Position numbers and translations under genes: made by a program | NCBI GenBank assembly: GCA_025929585.1 | Contig: JAICPY010000027.1 | Location: 1 to 46,405, forward strand | DNA length: 46,405 nucleotides | Direction: 5' to 3' | DNA from: Steroidobacter sp. | Lineage (GTDB): Bacteria; Pseudomonadota; Gammaproteobacteria; Steroidobacterales; Steroidobacteraceae | Shown here: positions 8,015 to 14,882 of the stretch, one piece after another | How positions within the stretch are numbered: position 1 is the first letter of the stretch | How the letters are laid out: every line of letters begins with the position of its first letter | Notes under the pieces: generated by a model | Told to the model about the DNA's origin: nothing | The model's database searches: none | Seen by the model: the letters and a program-made list of their open reading frames with translations, nothing else

Positions 8015-8296
8015 CAGAGGCCCCCTACCTAACCTTCCCCGTAAACGGGGGAAGGGATATCCTTCTCGTCGAACGCGCGGCGCTTCCGATTCCTGAAGCT
8101 CCGATGCGCGGATGTGCGAATGGCGCGATGTGCAGGGATGTACTGGAGCGGCCCCCGTAAACGGGGGAAGGGATCTCTTTTTCTCTTTTTCTCTCTTCTC
8201 TCTTCTCTCTTCTTCCTTTCTTTTTTCTTCGAACGCGCCGCGGCGCTTCCGATTCCCTCCCCTGCTTGCGGGGGAGGGTTAGGGAGGGGGCCTCTC
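8015..8296. repeat. Compound REP-like element, right of DUF559
   Basis: This fills most of 7929-8361. It starts GAGGCCCCCTACCTAACC and a CCCCGTAAACGGGG hairpin, and ends with the inverted form GCGGGGGA, GGGTTAGGGAGGGGGCCTC. In between are a second hairpin (CCCCCGTAAACGGGGG near 8151-8168) and two copies of the GCGGCGCTTCCGATTCC core. There is also a segment GATGTGCGAATGGCGCGATG shared almost exactly with 30428-30460, and a 60-base pyrimidine run (8170-8230). It looks like one composite element into which other repeat pieces have inserted. Open frames across it are repeat translations, not genes. Confidence 0.8.
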
Positions 8297-8361
8297 GGTT
8301 CCGTCCGTGCGTTCGCTCGGGAAAAGATTCGGGCAATGGCCTCTTGGTTCTTGCGCAAGTC

Positions 8362-9429
8362 TCAATGAGCGTGAGCATGCCGCTCATGGTCATGCTTCTG
8401 ATAGTGCGCACGCAGTGCGTCGCCGCCGAAGTCGCGTTGCAGATCACGCCACACACTGTGGACGTGGTTGGCGTCGTTCTGAGTGTTGTCGTACTCGATG
8501 AGCACAGTAGGCCCATGCACCCGATAATAGTGCGGCTCGCCTGATTGCAAGCTCCCGGCCCACGCAAAATGGAGCTTGCCGAAATCCGCTTCTTCGATTC
8601 TTGCCCACTGCTCTGAAGCTGCAGACTGCGTCATTCGATTCGAGTACACCTGCACCAGCGCTCGCAACTGCTTTCGTTCCTCGAGCGACATCGCGGAGGC
8701 GGGCAAGCCATCGACTTTCAAGCTCACTTTGGGATCGTTGCGGCTCAGGATGTCGGAGAACGCCTGCTCTGAGATCAATGCGCGAGCGCGGCGCTCCAGA
8801 GGCAGCATGCGCATGAGCTCACGCGCTAGGTCTTCTTCGGCGGCAAGCAAGCGCAGACCCGCCTTCGGCCCGGAAGGAACGCGAGCGGGATTCGCGCCCA
8901 TGAACATGGGTGCGACGATTCGTTTCTCGCCGGACAGCTCCGTCACGTTGATAGACAGGTGATGTCCTTCGAACCGCCAGGCCCAAGGCGCCTCTTCGCT
9001 CGGTACACCGAACACCGTCGTGTAATACAACCGGGGATCGCGACGGCGCCAGTTAAAAACGTTTCGCTCGTGCTCCAACTCTCCGAGCAAGGTTTCGTGA
9101 GCGATAATAGCTCGCGCTGTTGCGAAACCGCTCGCACTGAGGGCGGAGCGCAACAGCGGATCGACGAGCGATGCCGCTTGCGGACTCAGCTCTTTGAGCG
9201 GCACACCTGCGCGACTCATCGGCACGAAGTTCCAATTCAACCTTTCAGGAGCAGAGAGCTCGAACACTGCTTTGCCTAGTTGCTGCTCCGGCATTGCCTC
9301 GAGCAGCGCACTCGCGGCAGCCACGCCCTCTGCAGAGTGTGAGTGCTCCTGTTCGTGAGCCGACGCACAAGTCATGAAAGCTGCCCATCCAGCAATGCCG
9401 ACGATCTTCACAATCATTGTTCGATTCAT
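8362..9429 (-). CDS. Secreted DUF3500 protein
   Basis: 355 residues from the ATG at 9429, giving MNRTMIVKIVGIAGWAAFMTCASAHE, a cleavable signal peptide with AxA-type cleavage. The mature part matches the DUF3500 layout: LNWNFVPMSRAGVPLKELS, RDPRLYYTTVFG, WAWRFEGHHLSINVT, FMGANPARV and, near the end, HYYRVHGPTVLIEYDNTQNDANHVHSVWRD. The His-, Trp- and acid-rich segments suggest a metal-binding site, but no activity is established for the family. Both ends are His-rich (HEQEHSHS at the mature N-terminus, KHDHERHAHAH at the C-terminus). Its 3' end adjoins the compound repeat at 8015-8296. No operon partner is evident. Confidence 0.85.
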   Translation of the reverse strand: MNRTMIVKIVGIAGWAAFMTCASAHEQEHSHSAEGVAAASALLEAMPEQQLGKAVFELSAPERLNWNFVPMSRAGVPLKELSPQAASLVDPLLRSALSASGFATARAIIAHETLLGELEHERNVFNWRRRDPRLYYTTVFGVPSEEAPWAWRFEGHHLSINVTELSGEKRIVAPMFMGANPARVPSGPKAGLRLLAAEEDLARELMRMLPLERRARALISEQAFSDILSRNDPKVSLKVDGLPASAMSLEERKQLRALVQVYSNRMTQSAASEQWARIEEADFGKLHFAWAGSLQSGEPHYYRVHGPTVLIEYDNTQNDANHVHSVWRDLQRDFGGDALRAHYQKHDHERHAHAH

Positions 9430-9538
9430 GACTCGTCTATCTGAACGCGAGAATGGCATTCACGTTATCGCAGGAGCTAAGTAGGCTTTCGTGAAGAAAC
9501 GTGCGTATGTCTTGAGAAGAGGGGTTCTACCTACTTTG

Positions 9539-9637
9539 CGTTTGGAGTTCCAGAGATTCACGGATGTCGGCGAGGAAGACACGATCCGCGAAGCTAACGT
9601 CGATCAGTTCTCGCTGGGCTTCTTGTATCGTCTATAG
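9539..9637 (+). pseudogene. 3' remnant of an outer-membrane beta-barrel gene
   Basis: Reading the plus strand from 9539 gives LEFQRFTDVGEEDTIREANV followed by DQFSLGFLYRL and a TAG stop at 9635-9637. This is the pattern of the last two strands of an OmpA-like or porin-family barrel (alternating residues, D(V/I)GEED..T turn, closing aromatic or hydrophobic residue). Nothing upstream in any frame continues a barrel, and no start or signal peptide is present. A GC hairpin with a T-containing tail follows at 9644-9680, the expected position of the lost gene's terminator. I read it as the surviving tail of a deleted gene; the similarity is judged by eye. Confidence 0.5.
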
Positions 9638-9643
9638 ACGAAC

Positions 9644-9680
9644 GGGCGCAGGCGGATCTCGTCTGCGCCCTTTGCGTTGT
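9644..9680 (+). terminator. GC hairpin after the barrel remnant
   Basis: Arms GGGCGCAG (9644-9651) and CTGCGCCC (9663-9670) with an 11-base loop, followed by TTTGCGTTGT. It lies seven bases after the TAG of the remnant on the plus strand and 17 bases from the stop of the DUF1080 gene on the minus strand, so it may now serve the latter as well. A 14-base perfect palindrome (TCGTCTATAGACGA, 9629-9642) directly precedes it. Confidence 0.55.
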
Positions 9681-9696
9681 CCTCGGTTGTTGGGAC

Positions 9697-10434
9697 TTAG
9701 AGCTTGCGAACCCAAATATTCCGGAAGCTCACTAGATGACCGTGGTCCTGCAGACGGATCCCAGCATCGCCATGCGCGGTGTACTTCGGCTGGCCGATGT
9801 AGGTCGTGCCCCCTTTGAGCTCCACATTGTTCTGAATGAGCACACCATTGTGGAACACAGTGAGGCGCGCTGGCGATCGTAGCTCGCCGTTCTTTTCGAA
9901 CCGAGGCGCGATGAAAACGATGTCGTAGGTTTGCCACTCCCCAGCGGGCTTGGCCGCGTTCACCAGCGGAATATATTGTTTGTAGATCGCTCCCGCTTGG
10001 CCATTCGAATAGGTGCGATTTTCCAGAGAGTCCAGAACTTGGACCTCATAAAGCTCTTGCAAGAAGACGCCGCTGTTGCCTCGGTCCTGTCCCTTCTTGT
10101 CGGCAGGCAAGACCGGCGTGCGCCACTCGAGGTGAAGTTGCACATCACCGAAATGCTCCTTCGTTCGGATGTCGCCGGTGTCCGGAGCAACGGTCAGCGC
10201 ACCGTTCGCGACGGTCCATTTCGCCTCGCCGCCATTCACGCTCTCCCAATTCGCTGACGACTTTCCATCGAACAGCACGATGGCATCTGCAGGTGCTTGG
10301 GCGGGCGTTACGCCTGGACGTACGAGCTTCGGCACCGGTTCCCACACTTCCGTCTCCTCCGGCTTGGGATCCGATGCTGCCCAGACACCGCTCGTCAACA
10401 TCAACAGGCTCAAGACTGCCGCAGCTCTTTTCAT
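9697..10434 (-). CDS. Secreted DUF1080 (3-keto-disaccharide hydrolase-like) protein
   Basis: 245 residues from the ATG at 10434, giving signal peptide MKRAAAVLSLLMLTSGVWA. The open frame runs further upstream but those residues are antisense to the apbE gene and look non-coding. The domain is a concanavalin-like jelly roll: APADAIVLFDGKSSANWES, LHLEWRTPVLP, GNSGVFLQELYEVQVLDS, GAIYKQYIPLVNAAKPAGEW and the closing DHGHLVSFRNIWVRKL. DUF1080 members include hydrolases of 3-keto sugars and other periplasmic carbohydrate-binding proteins. The YEVQVLDS and GDAGIRLQDHG motifs are well kept here. The gene lies just downstream of apbE but 170 bp away, so co-transcription is uncertain. Confidence 0.85.
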   Translation of the reverse strand: MKRAAAVLSLLMLTSGVWAASDPKPEETEVWEPVPKLVRPGVTPAQAPADAIVLFDGKSSANWESVNGGEAKWTVANGALTVAPDTGDIRTKEHFGDVQLHLEWRTPVLPADKKGQDRGNSGVFLQELYEVQVLDSLENRTYSNGQAGAIYKQYIPLVNAAKPAGEWQTYDIVFIAPRFEKNGELRSPARLTVFHNGVLIQNNVELKGGTTYIGQPKYTAHGDAGIRLQDHGHLVSFRNIWVRKL

Positions 10435-10604
10435 GTCGCACACCATCGAAGTTATGGGAATGCGCTTTTTACACCTTGGGGAGTGGAACGGGAAGCAAAG
10501 AGGAATTTGGCGAGCGCGATCGAATAGGTCAACAGACCTCCCGGCTCGCCTACGTAGTGGCGCAGATACAATGACGATCTCCTGCGATCGAATCGAGAAT
10601 CTTC

Positions 10605-11537
10605 TTACTGCAACCAAAACCGTACGCCTTGATCTCGAAGAAACGGCTCTGCTTCTATACCGTGAAGGAGAGCCAGCGTCGAGAACGTGCCCGCTTCGAT
10701 ACAAGTGTTTGCTTGGACGGTAACTGAGTGTGGTGCATCGGGTACCGGTCGGCCGGTTCGGGCATCAAGAACATGCGAATAGCGTTTGCCGTCCTTCAGC
10801 AGGAAACGGCGTGAATCGCCGCTGGTTGCAATTGCTCCAGAACGTAAAGCGACACTGCGATAGGGTTCGTTGGGTCTCTCTATGGATTCAATGCCGACAA
10901 CCCATGGCTTGCCATCGCTGCGCGGTGTGCGCACGGCGATATCGCCGCCGAAGTTAATCAGGCAACTCACCCCTGGGACGAGAGTGTTGGCGATCTCAAC
11001 GGCACGATCGACTGCGTATTCCTTGCCGATACCGCCGAGATCGATTTGCATTTGCGGTTTCATCTTCAACACCGGCCGTCTCCAAACCACCTTGTCCCAT
11101 CCGATCAGATTGCGCAGCCCATCGATCTGGTCAGCAGTCGGGATACGATCGCCCCCATCGAAAATCCAAACCTTGCGCAGCACGCCTGAAGTGACGTCGA
11201 AGGCGCCCTCAGAAAGGTCAGTCAAGCGAGCTGCGAAATCCAAAAGATTCGCTGATTCATCGTCGACCTCGGTGGGCGCTCCGTTTGCGGTATTGATGCG
11301 ATGAATGATGTTGTCGTTCCGATAGCGGCTGTATCGCTGCTCGATGCTCCAGGCACATCGCGCGACGCTATGCACAATCGCTAGCGCCGTTGGTTCGGAG
11401 GTGCATTCTTCGATCAACACCTCGCATGGGCATGCCATCGCGACAAAACTTCCGATCCAATGCTCCGCCGCCCGCGTCAGCCTCGGAGCTGAGGCGACTG
11501 AAGGATTAGTCAATGCGGTACGTTGCGCGCTCATCAC
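10605..11537 (-). CDS. apbE: FAD:protein FMN transferase (ApbE)
   Basis: 310 residues, typical for ApbE. Conserved parts: SIEQRYSRYRNDNIIHRINT near residue 70, SEGAFDVTSGVL near 135, IDLGGIGKEYAVDRAVEIA near 190, LINFGGDIAV near 215 and SHVLDARTGRPVPD near 270. The final metal/FAD region reads EAGTFSTLALLHG where many members have ADALSTA, so one usual acid is replaced. ApbE attaches FMN covalently to Thr or Ser of extracytoplasmic redox proteins. No clear lipoprotein signal is seen; the N-terminus (MMSAQRTALTNPSV) does not look like a strong export signal, which is odd for a periplasmic enzyme. It is the distal gene of a cluster with a thioredoxin-like protein, DUF4266 and DUF3570. Confidence 0.88.
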   Translation of the reverse strand: MMSAQRTALTNPSVASAPRLTRAAEHWIGSFVAMACPCEVLIEECTSEPTALAIVHSVARCAWSIEQRYSRYRNDNIIHRINTANGAPTEVDDESANLLDFAARLTDLSEGAFDVTSGVLRKVWIFDGGDRIPTADQIDGLRNLIGWDKVVWRRPVLKMKPQMQIDLGGIGKEYAVDRAVEIANTLVPGVSCLINFGGDIAVRTPRSDGKPWVVGIESIERPNEPYRSVALRSGAIATSGDSRRFLLKDGKRYSHVLDARTGRPVPDAPHSVTVQANTCIEAGTFSTLALLHGIEAEPFLRDQGVRFWLQ

Positions 11538-11594
11538 AGTTACACCCTTTTGAGATCGCGTAACGTTATTACTTCGTCACTATCACCGCGCGAC

Positions 11595-12917
11595 TCATTG
11601 CAACTTGAATCGATATGCAAATTGTAGGATCACCGCACTCAGGTCCGGATACTGCTCCCGCCCGCTTTGGTTGCCGATGATCTGCTCCTCGGGCACATCG
11701 CCAGATTGTTGGTAGTACTCCAGTCTCGTGCTCCATTCGCCGCCACCGGCGGTGCGATGACCGAACTTGATACCAATCGTAGTCGCATCGAACTGACCCA
11801 ATCGGAAATCCGCCGACGCGAACTCGGGAAGCGCACGCCCTGAAACTAGACTGGACCGATAGAACTCCGCCTCGCTCTGAGTATAGAAACGAAGTTGCGG
11901 TTCGATGAAATTGGAAGATCCAACAGGCCATCGAAAACGCGTTTCGAGCGTATGAGAGTCGATGCTCCAATCGTCAGTCATGAATCGATAGGAGACATGC
12001 AGCACTGGGCCTGCGAATGAATGCTTCACTTCCGAGAACAGGCTTTGCTTCGCGCGTGAATCGGGACGGGATTCATATAGGTAAACTCCATCAGGTCCCG
12101 ACAATCCCACGGTTGGAACCCGTGTGATCGTGTCGCCCGTCACTGGATCGACGACACTGAGTATCTTGTATGGATCGTTGAGATAGCCGCTCGATTGACT
12201 ATAGGAATAGTTCACCCGCATTACGGTCGAACGACCTAGCACCTGAGTCACGCCGAACAGAAGATCGATGACATCCTTGCTATCGGTTGACAACTTATTG
12301 CTCTGAATACCCACATCAAGCATCTGCGAAAGCGGCAGCGGTGCACCGCCGACAGGATCGATATCGTCCTGCGAATAGGCCAAACCCACGCTGAGCGTCG
12401 TGTTGCGCTTATCGAAATCGCGTGACAGACCGAGATTGACACCCAGATGGGTGTAGTCGTACTCGGTAGAGAAACCCACGCCGCCTGAGACGTTGTAAAG
12501 CCGCCCGAGGGGCTGACTCCAGTTCACGTTCAGAGCAAAGCGGGTATCGAGGAATGTGTCATCGAGCGGTACTTCGCCCGCTGCAGTCGTATAGAAGGCA
12601 TTGCCCGAAGGACTAGTGAATGTTTGCGGCCGATCCAATGCAATTGCGCCGCTCGCGGAGGCCCCCGTCAAGGTATCCGCGGTCAAGGTCAATCCTAGCG
12701 ACCGCTCATCGCCAAAATCCCGCGTCGCCCCGATCGTGGCGCTCAAGTCTTGCACGCGATCATCGGACTCGCCGTAGTACAGCAGAGCGGTGTCGAAGAA
12801 CCATCGATGAAGCTCTTGAGCCTCCGCCTTAGCAGCAACCGCAGTCCCAAGCAGTGCGCAACTAGCCGCAGTCAGCGCAGCACCGATGTTCTTCGGATTA
12901 TTTCTCTCGTCATTCAT
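11595..12917 (-). CDS. DUF3570 outer-membrane beta-barrel protein
   Basis: 440 residues from the ATG at 12917; an ATG at 12947 would overlap the preceding DUF4266 gene and is less likely. The N-terminus carries a signal peptide (AALTAASCALLGTAVAAKAEAQ). The body is a series of amphipathic beta strands with polar loops (for example DARFALNVNWSQPLGRLYNV, TVMRVNYSYSQSSGYLNDPY, GGGEWSTRLEYYQQSG) and ends in QFAYRFKLQ, close to a barrel-closing signature. DUF3570 proteins are predicted outer-membrane barrels of unknown cargo and regularly occur next to DUF4266 and ApbE. In this cluster it is the obvious route across, or anchor in, the outer membrane. Confidence 0.88.
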   Translation of the reverse strand: MNDERNNPKNIGAALTAASCALLGTAVAAKAEAQELHRWFFDTALLYYGESDDRVQDLSATIGATRDFGDERSLGLTLTADTLTGASASGAIALDRPQTFTSPSGNAFYTTAAGEVPLDDTFLDTRFALNVNWSQPLGRLYNVSGGVGFSTEYDYTHLGVNLGLSRDFDKRNTTLSVGLAYSQDDIDPVGGAPLPLSQMLDVGIQSNKLSTDSKDVIDLLFGVTQVLGRSTVMRVNYSYSQSSGYLNDPYKILSVVDPVTGDTITRVPTVGLSGPDGVYLYESRPDSRAKQSLFSEVKHSFAGPVLHVSYRFMTDDWSIDSHTLETRFRWPVGSSNFIEPQLRFYTQSEAEFYRSSLVSGRALPEFASADFRLGQFDATTIGIKFGHRTAGGGEWSTRLEYYQQSGDVPEEQIIGNQSGREQYPDLSAVILQFAYRFKLQ

Positions 12918-12931
12918 AGTCGTATCGTCGA

Positions 12932-13150
12932 TCAGTTGCAGCCGCATCCGCCGCCGCCGAAGCCGCGCCCGCCGCTGGAGGCTTCTTTGCTGAAGTAGAT
13001 GTGATCATCTAAGGCGGCATCGACCGGATTGGAATCCAAGGACATCTCTGGTCTAGCCAAAACGTCTCGCTCCCAAGGCTCGACGCCCAGGTTTGCGCAT
13101 CCACTCAGCGCGAAAACCATGATCACCAGCGCACCGCGGGTTCTTTGCAT
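12932..13150 (-). CDS. DUF4266 small lipoprotein with Gly-Cys tail
   Basis: 72 residues. A lipobox (FALSGC, Cys at residue 18) is followed by the DUF4266 core PWERDVLARPEMSLD, then ALDDHIYFSKEASSGGRGF and the terminal GGGGCGCN. The extreme C-terminus, with two cysteines in a glycine run, is a strongly kept feature of the family and looks like a metal- or modification-accepting tail. Its own function is unknown. The gene stops 14 bases before the DUF3570 start and follows the TlpA-like gene by 30 bases, so the three are probably co-transcribed with apbE. Confidence 0.9.
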   Translation of the reverse strand: MQRTRGALVIMVFALSGCANLGVEPWERDVLARPEMSLDSNPVDAALDDHIYFSKEASSGGRGFGGGGCGCN

Positions 13151-13180
13151 ACGTCACACTCCGTAGGATCGGATCAATGA

Positions 13181-13696
13181 TCAGCGCTGCTGGTCACGCA
13201 GATGCTGTAACAAATGAACAAGCTGCGCTTCACGCTCCGCACTGGAGTCAGTCCTAAATCCGATGTGAGTGCTCAGGAGTTCGCCGGAAGGCCCAAAGAC
13301 CAGAGACGTCGGCATGCCGGGAAGCTCGTATTTCGACGCGAGCGCTCCCGAAGGATCGTAGATCATCGGAAATTCGGCAGGCACTTCACGGAGAAATCGT
13401 TCGGCCTGACTGCGCTCGCGGTCGACATTCACACCCAGGACCATTAGCCCTTGTTCGCTATAGCGTCGGTGCAGCGAATTCAACCAAGGGAAGGACTGGC
13501 GACAAGGCGCGCACCAAGAGGCCCAAAAATCAACAACGACGATCTTGCCTTGGTAGGCGCTCAGGTCGAGTGCGTCCGCTGCGGCCGAGTAACCGGGGTA
13601 CGCGAACTCGAACGAAAGGAAGAGCAGGAGCGCATAGCGGACCTTATTCTTGCGCGGGTTTGCGGCTGTTGCCCTTTTAAGTCCGACACGCTTCAT
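13181..13696 (-). CDS. TlpA/ResA-like periplasmic thioredoxin
   Basis: 171 residues from the ATG at 13696; GGGCGAG just upstream can serve as ribosome site, and the GTG four codons earlier lies inside that site. A signal-anchor (RYALLLFLSFEFAYPGYSAAA) is followed by a thioredoxin domain: GKIVVVDFWASWCAPCRQSFPWL with the CAPC redox pair at residues 62-65, VNVDRERSQAERFLREV, and the cis-proline loop GMPTSLVFG. Such proteins reduce disulphides or deliver metal in the periplasm. As first gene of the DUF4266/DUF3570/ApbE cluster it may keep the C-terminal CGC cysteines of the DUF4266 lipoprotein reduced. That link is inference. Confidence 0.88.
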   Translation of the reverse strand: MKRVGLKRATAANPRKNKVRYALLLFLSFEFAYPGYSAAADALDLSAYQGKIVVVDFWASWCAPCRQSFPWLNSLHRRYSEQGLMVLGVNVDRERSQAERFLREVPAEFPMIYDPSGALASKYELPGMPTSLVFGPSGELLSTHIGFRTDSSAEREAQLVHLLQHLRDQQR

Positions 13697-13706
13697 TGTC
13701 TCGCCC

Positions 13707-13738
13707 ACCCGCTATGACATTTGCACTCTTTAGCGGGT
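13707..13738. promoter_or_regulatory. Inverted repeat upstream of the thioredoxin/DUF4266 cluster
   Basis: Perfect 8-base arms ACCCGCTA (13707-13714) and TAGCGGGT (13731-13738) around 16 bases, starting 11 bases before the first gene of the minus-strand cluster. The position suits an operator or a leader hairpin. No known regulator motif is recognised. Confidence 0.4.
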
Positions 13739-13777
13739 TAGACGTTCGGTCTGACAGAATCAATCGAGCACAGCGTC

Positions 13778-14089
13778 TCAAGTTGTTTGCGGAAGGCGGC
13801 GATCCGCTCTCATATCCAGCAAAAGATTGTACAGAGCGACGACTGCAGGGAAGAGGTTCGATAGCACGCCCACCGAATCGTTCTTACCGAAGATGAAATA
13901 GGCGAGCAGCAGCGCGCTGCCGCACAAGCTCATGATCCAGAAGGTGCGGGGAAAGTCGGGCCGCCCGCGCAGGTGGCTCGCGAAGAGCTGGATCAACCAG
14001 CGGCCTGCGAACAAGAAAACACCAAGATAGCCGGTCAGCTTCCAGCCCGTGATTGCGACGCCAAAAAGATCGCCCCAAACGTGGTCCAT
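13778..14089 (-). CDS. Lipid-A-disaccharide synthase N-terminal-domain (LABN) membrane protein
   Basis: 103 residues with three hydrophobic segments. It carries the LABN pattern: GWKLTGYLGVFLFAGRWLIQLFASHLRGRPDFPRTFWIMSLCGSALLLAYFI (split here as GRWLIQ, RPDFPRTFW and YFIFGKNDSV). LABN proteins are small inner-membrane proteins often encoded beside lipid A or glycosyl-transfer genes (the ArnT/GtrA context). Here no such partner adjoins, only the redox cluster 80 bp downstream and the divergent sigma-factor gene. The role is therefore open; family assignment is by motif. Confidence 0.8.
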   Translation of the reverse strand: MDHVWGDLFGVAITGWKLTGYLGVFLFAGRWLIQLFASHLRGRPDFPRTFWIMSLCGSALLLAYFIFGKNDSVGVLSNLFPAVVALYNLLLDMRADRRLPQTT

Positions 14090-14122
14090 CGTCTTAAAGT
14101 CCTCAGATCGGTCACCGATAGC

Positions 14123-14232
14123 ACGTTAGACGGAGGATGAGCTCAGAATCAATCGGACGTTCCGCGCGTTCGCTTTACTGCGTGGGTCGATGAGCTCACC
14201 GATTGGCTTTGCAGGTTCCGCTCGTCTAACGT
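14123..14232. promoter_or_regulatory. Spaced inverted repeat around the sigma-factor start
   Basis: ACGTTAGACG (14123-14132) and its exact complement CGTCTAACGT (14223-14232) are 90 bases apart and bracket the proposed ATG of the sigma-factor gene at 14190. GTTAGACG occurs once more at 13737-13744. This could be a looping operator, a leader hairpin, or coincidence; the second arm would lie in coding sequence. Confidence 0.3.
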
Positions 14233-14882
14233 TGGAACCGATTACAGCCTCGGAGGCTGCGTTGTCCGACGAGAAAGAGCTCATTCGACAGATGCTTGCC
14301 GGGGACGAGCGTGCTTTCAGCACGTTCTTCGAGAACTATTTTCCTCGAGTATACCGATTCGCTTTGCCTCGGCTTAGAGGGGACGCCGATGCAGCCAAAG
14401 AGGTCGTTCAAGCGACTCTGATCAAAGCGATTCGGAATCTTGCGACCTATCGGTCGGAAGCGGCACTCTTTACCTGGATTTGCCAGATCTGCCGTCGGCA
14501 AATCCTCGACCACTTGCGCTCGGAGCGTAAACACGAGGAGCACCTCGTGCTGGTCGATGAAAGCCCAGAGATGCGCGCCGTATTCGATTCCATCGCGGCT
14601 CCTGCACAGAGCGATCCGAGCCGCAGTTACGGGCAGGCGGAAACGCGCCAGCTGATCCAAAGCGTGCTCGACCGACTGCCGGCGAGATACGGCGATGTGC
14701 TCGAATGGAAATACATCGAAGGAAGAACAGTAGAAGAAATCGGGGAATTGCTCGGTGTAGGTCACACTGCAGCCCAATCCATGCTCGCACGTGCACGTAC
14801 CGCTTTTCGGGCGGCGCTGGAGACGGTGTTCGGTGCCGAGGCGGCCGATGTGCTCGCGGCGATGCGCTCGGAGGGTAACTGA
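14190..14882 (+). CDS. ECF-type RNA polymerase sigma factor
   Basis: 230 residues, slightly long for the ECF class. Region 2 is DERAFSTFFENYFPRVYRFALPR followed by DAAKEVVQATLIKAIRNLATYRSEAALFTWICQICRRQILDHLR (residues about 38-120). Region 4 is LDRLPARYGDVLEWKYIEGRTVEEIGELLGVGHTAAQSMLARARTAFR (about 160-210). The stop codon overlaps the fecR start as TGATG, so the two are coupled. With FecR and a TonB receptor bearing a signalling domain downstream, this fits cell-surface signalling: the receptor senses a ligand outside, FecR relays, the sigma factor turns on uptake genes. The residues before LSDEKELIRQ are not conserved in such proteins, so a later start is possible. Confidence 0.88.
   Translation: MSSPIGFAGSARLTLEPITASEAALSDEKELIRQMLAGDERAFSTFFENYFPRVYRFALPRLRGDADAAKEVVQATLIKAIRNLATYRSEAALFTWICQICRRQILDHLRSERKHEEHLVLVDESPEMRAVFDSIAAPAQSDPSRSYGQAETRQLIQSVLDRLPARYGDVLEWKYIEGRTVEEIGELLGVGHTAAQSMLARARTAFRAALETVFGAEAADVLAAMRSEGN

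Noticed and set aside
8025-8567. 180-codon minus-strand frame
   Set aside because: It reads through the compound repeat and the polypyrimidine run (poly-Lys/Glu-Arg) into the DUF3500 gene's shadow.
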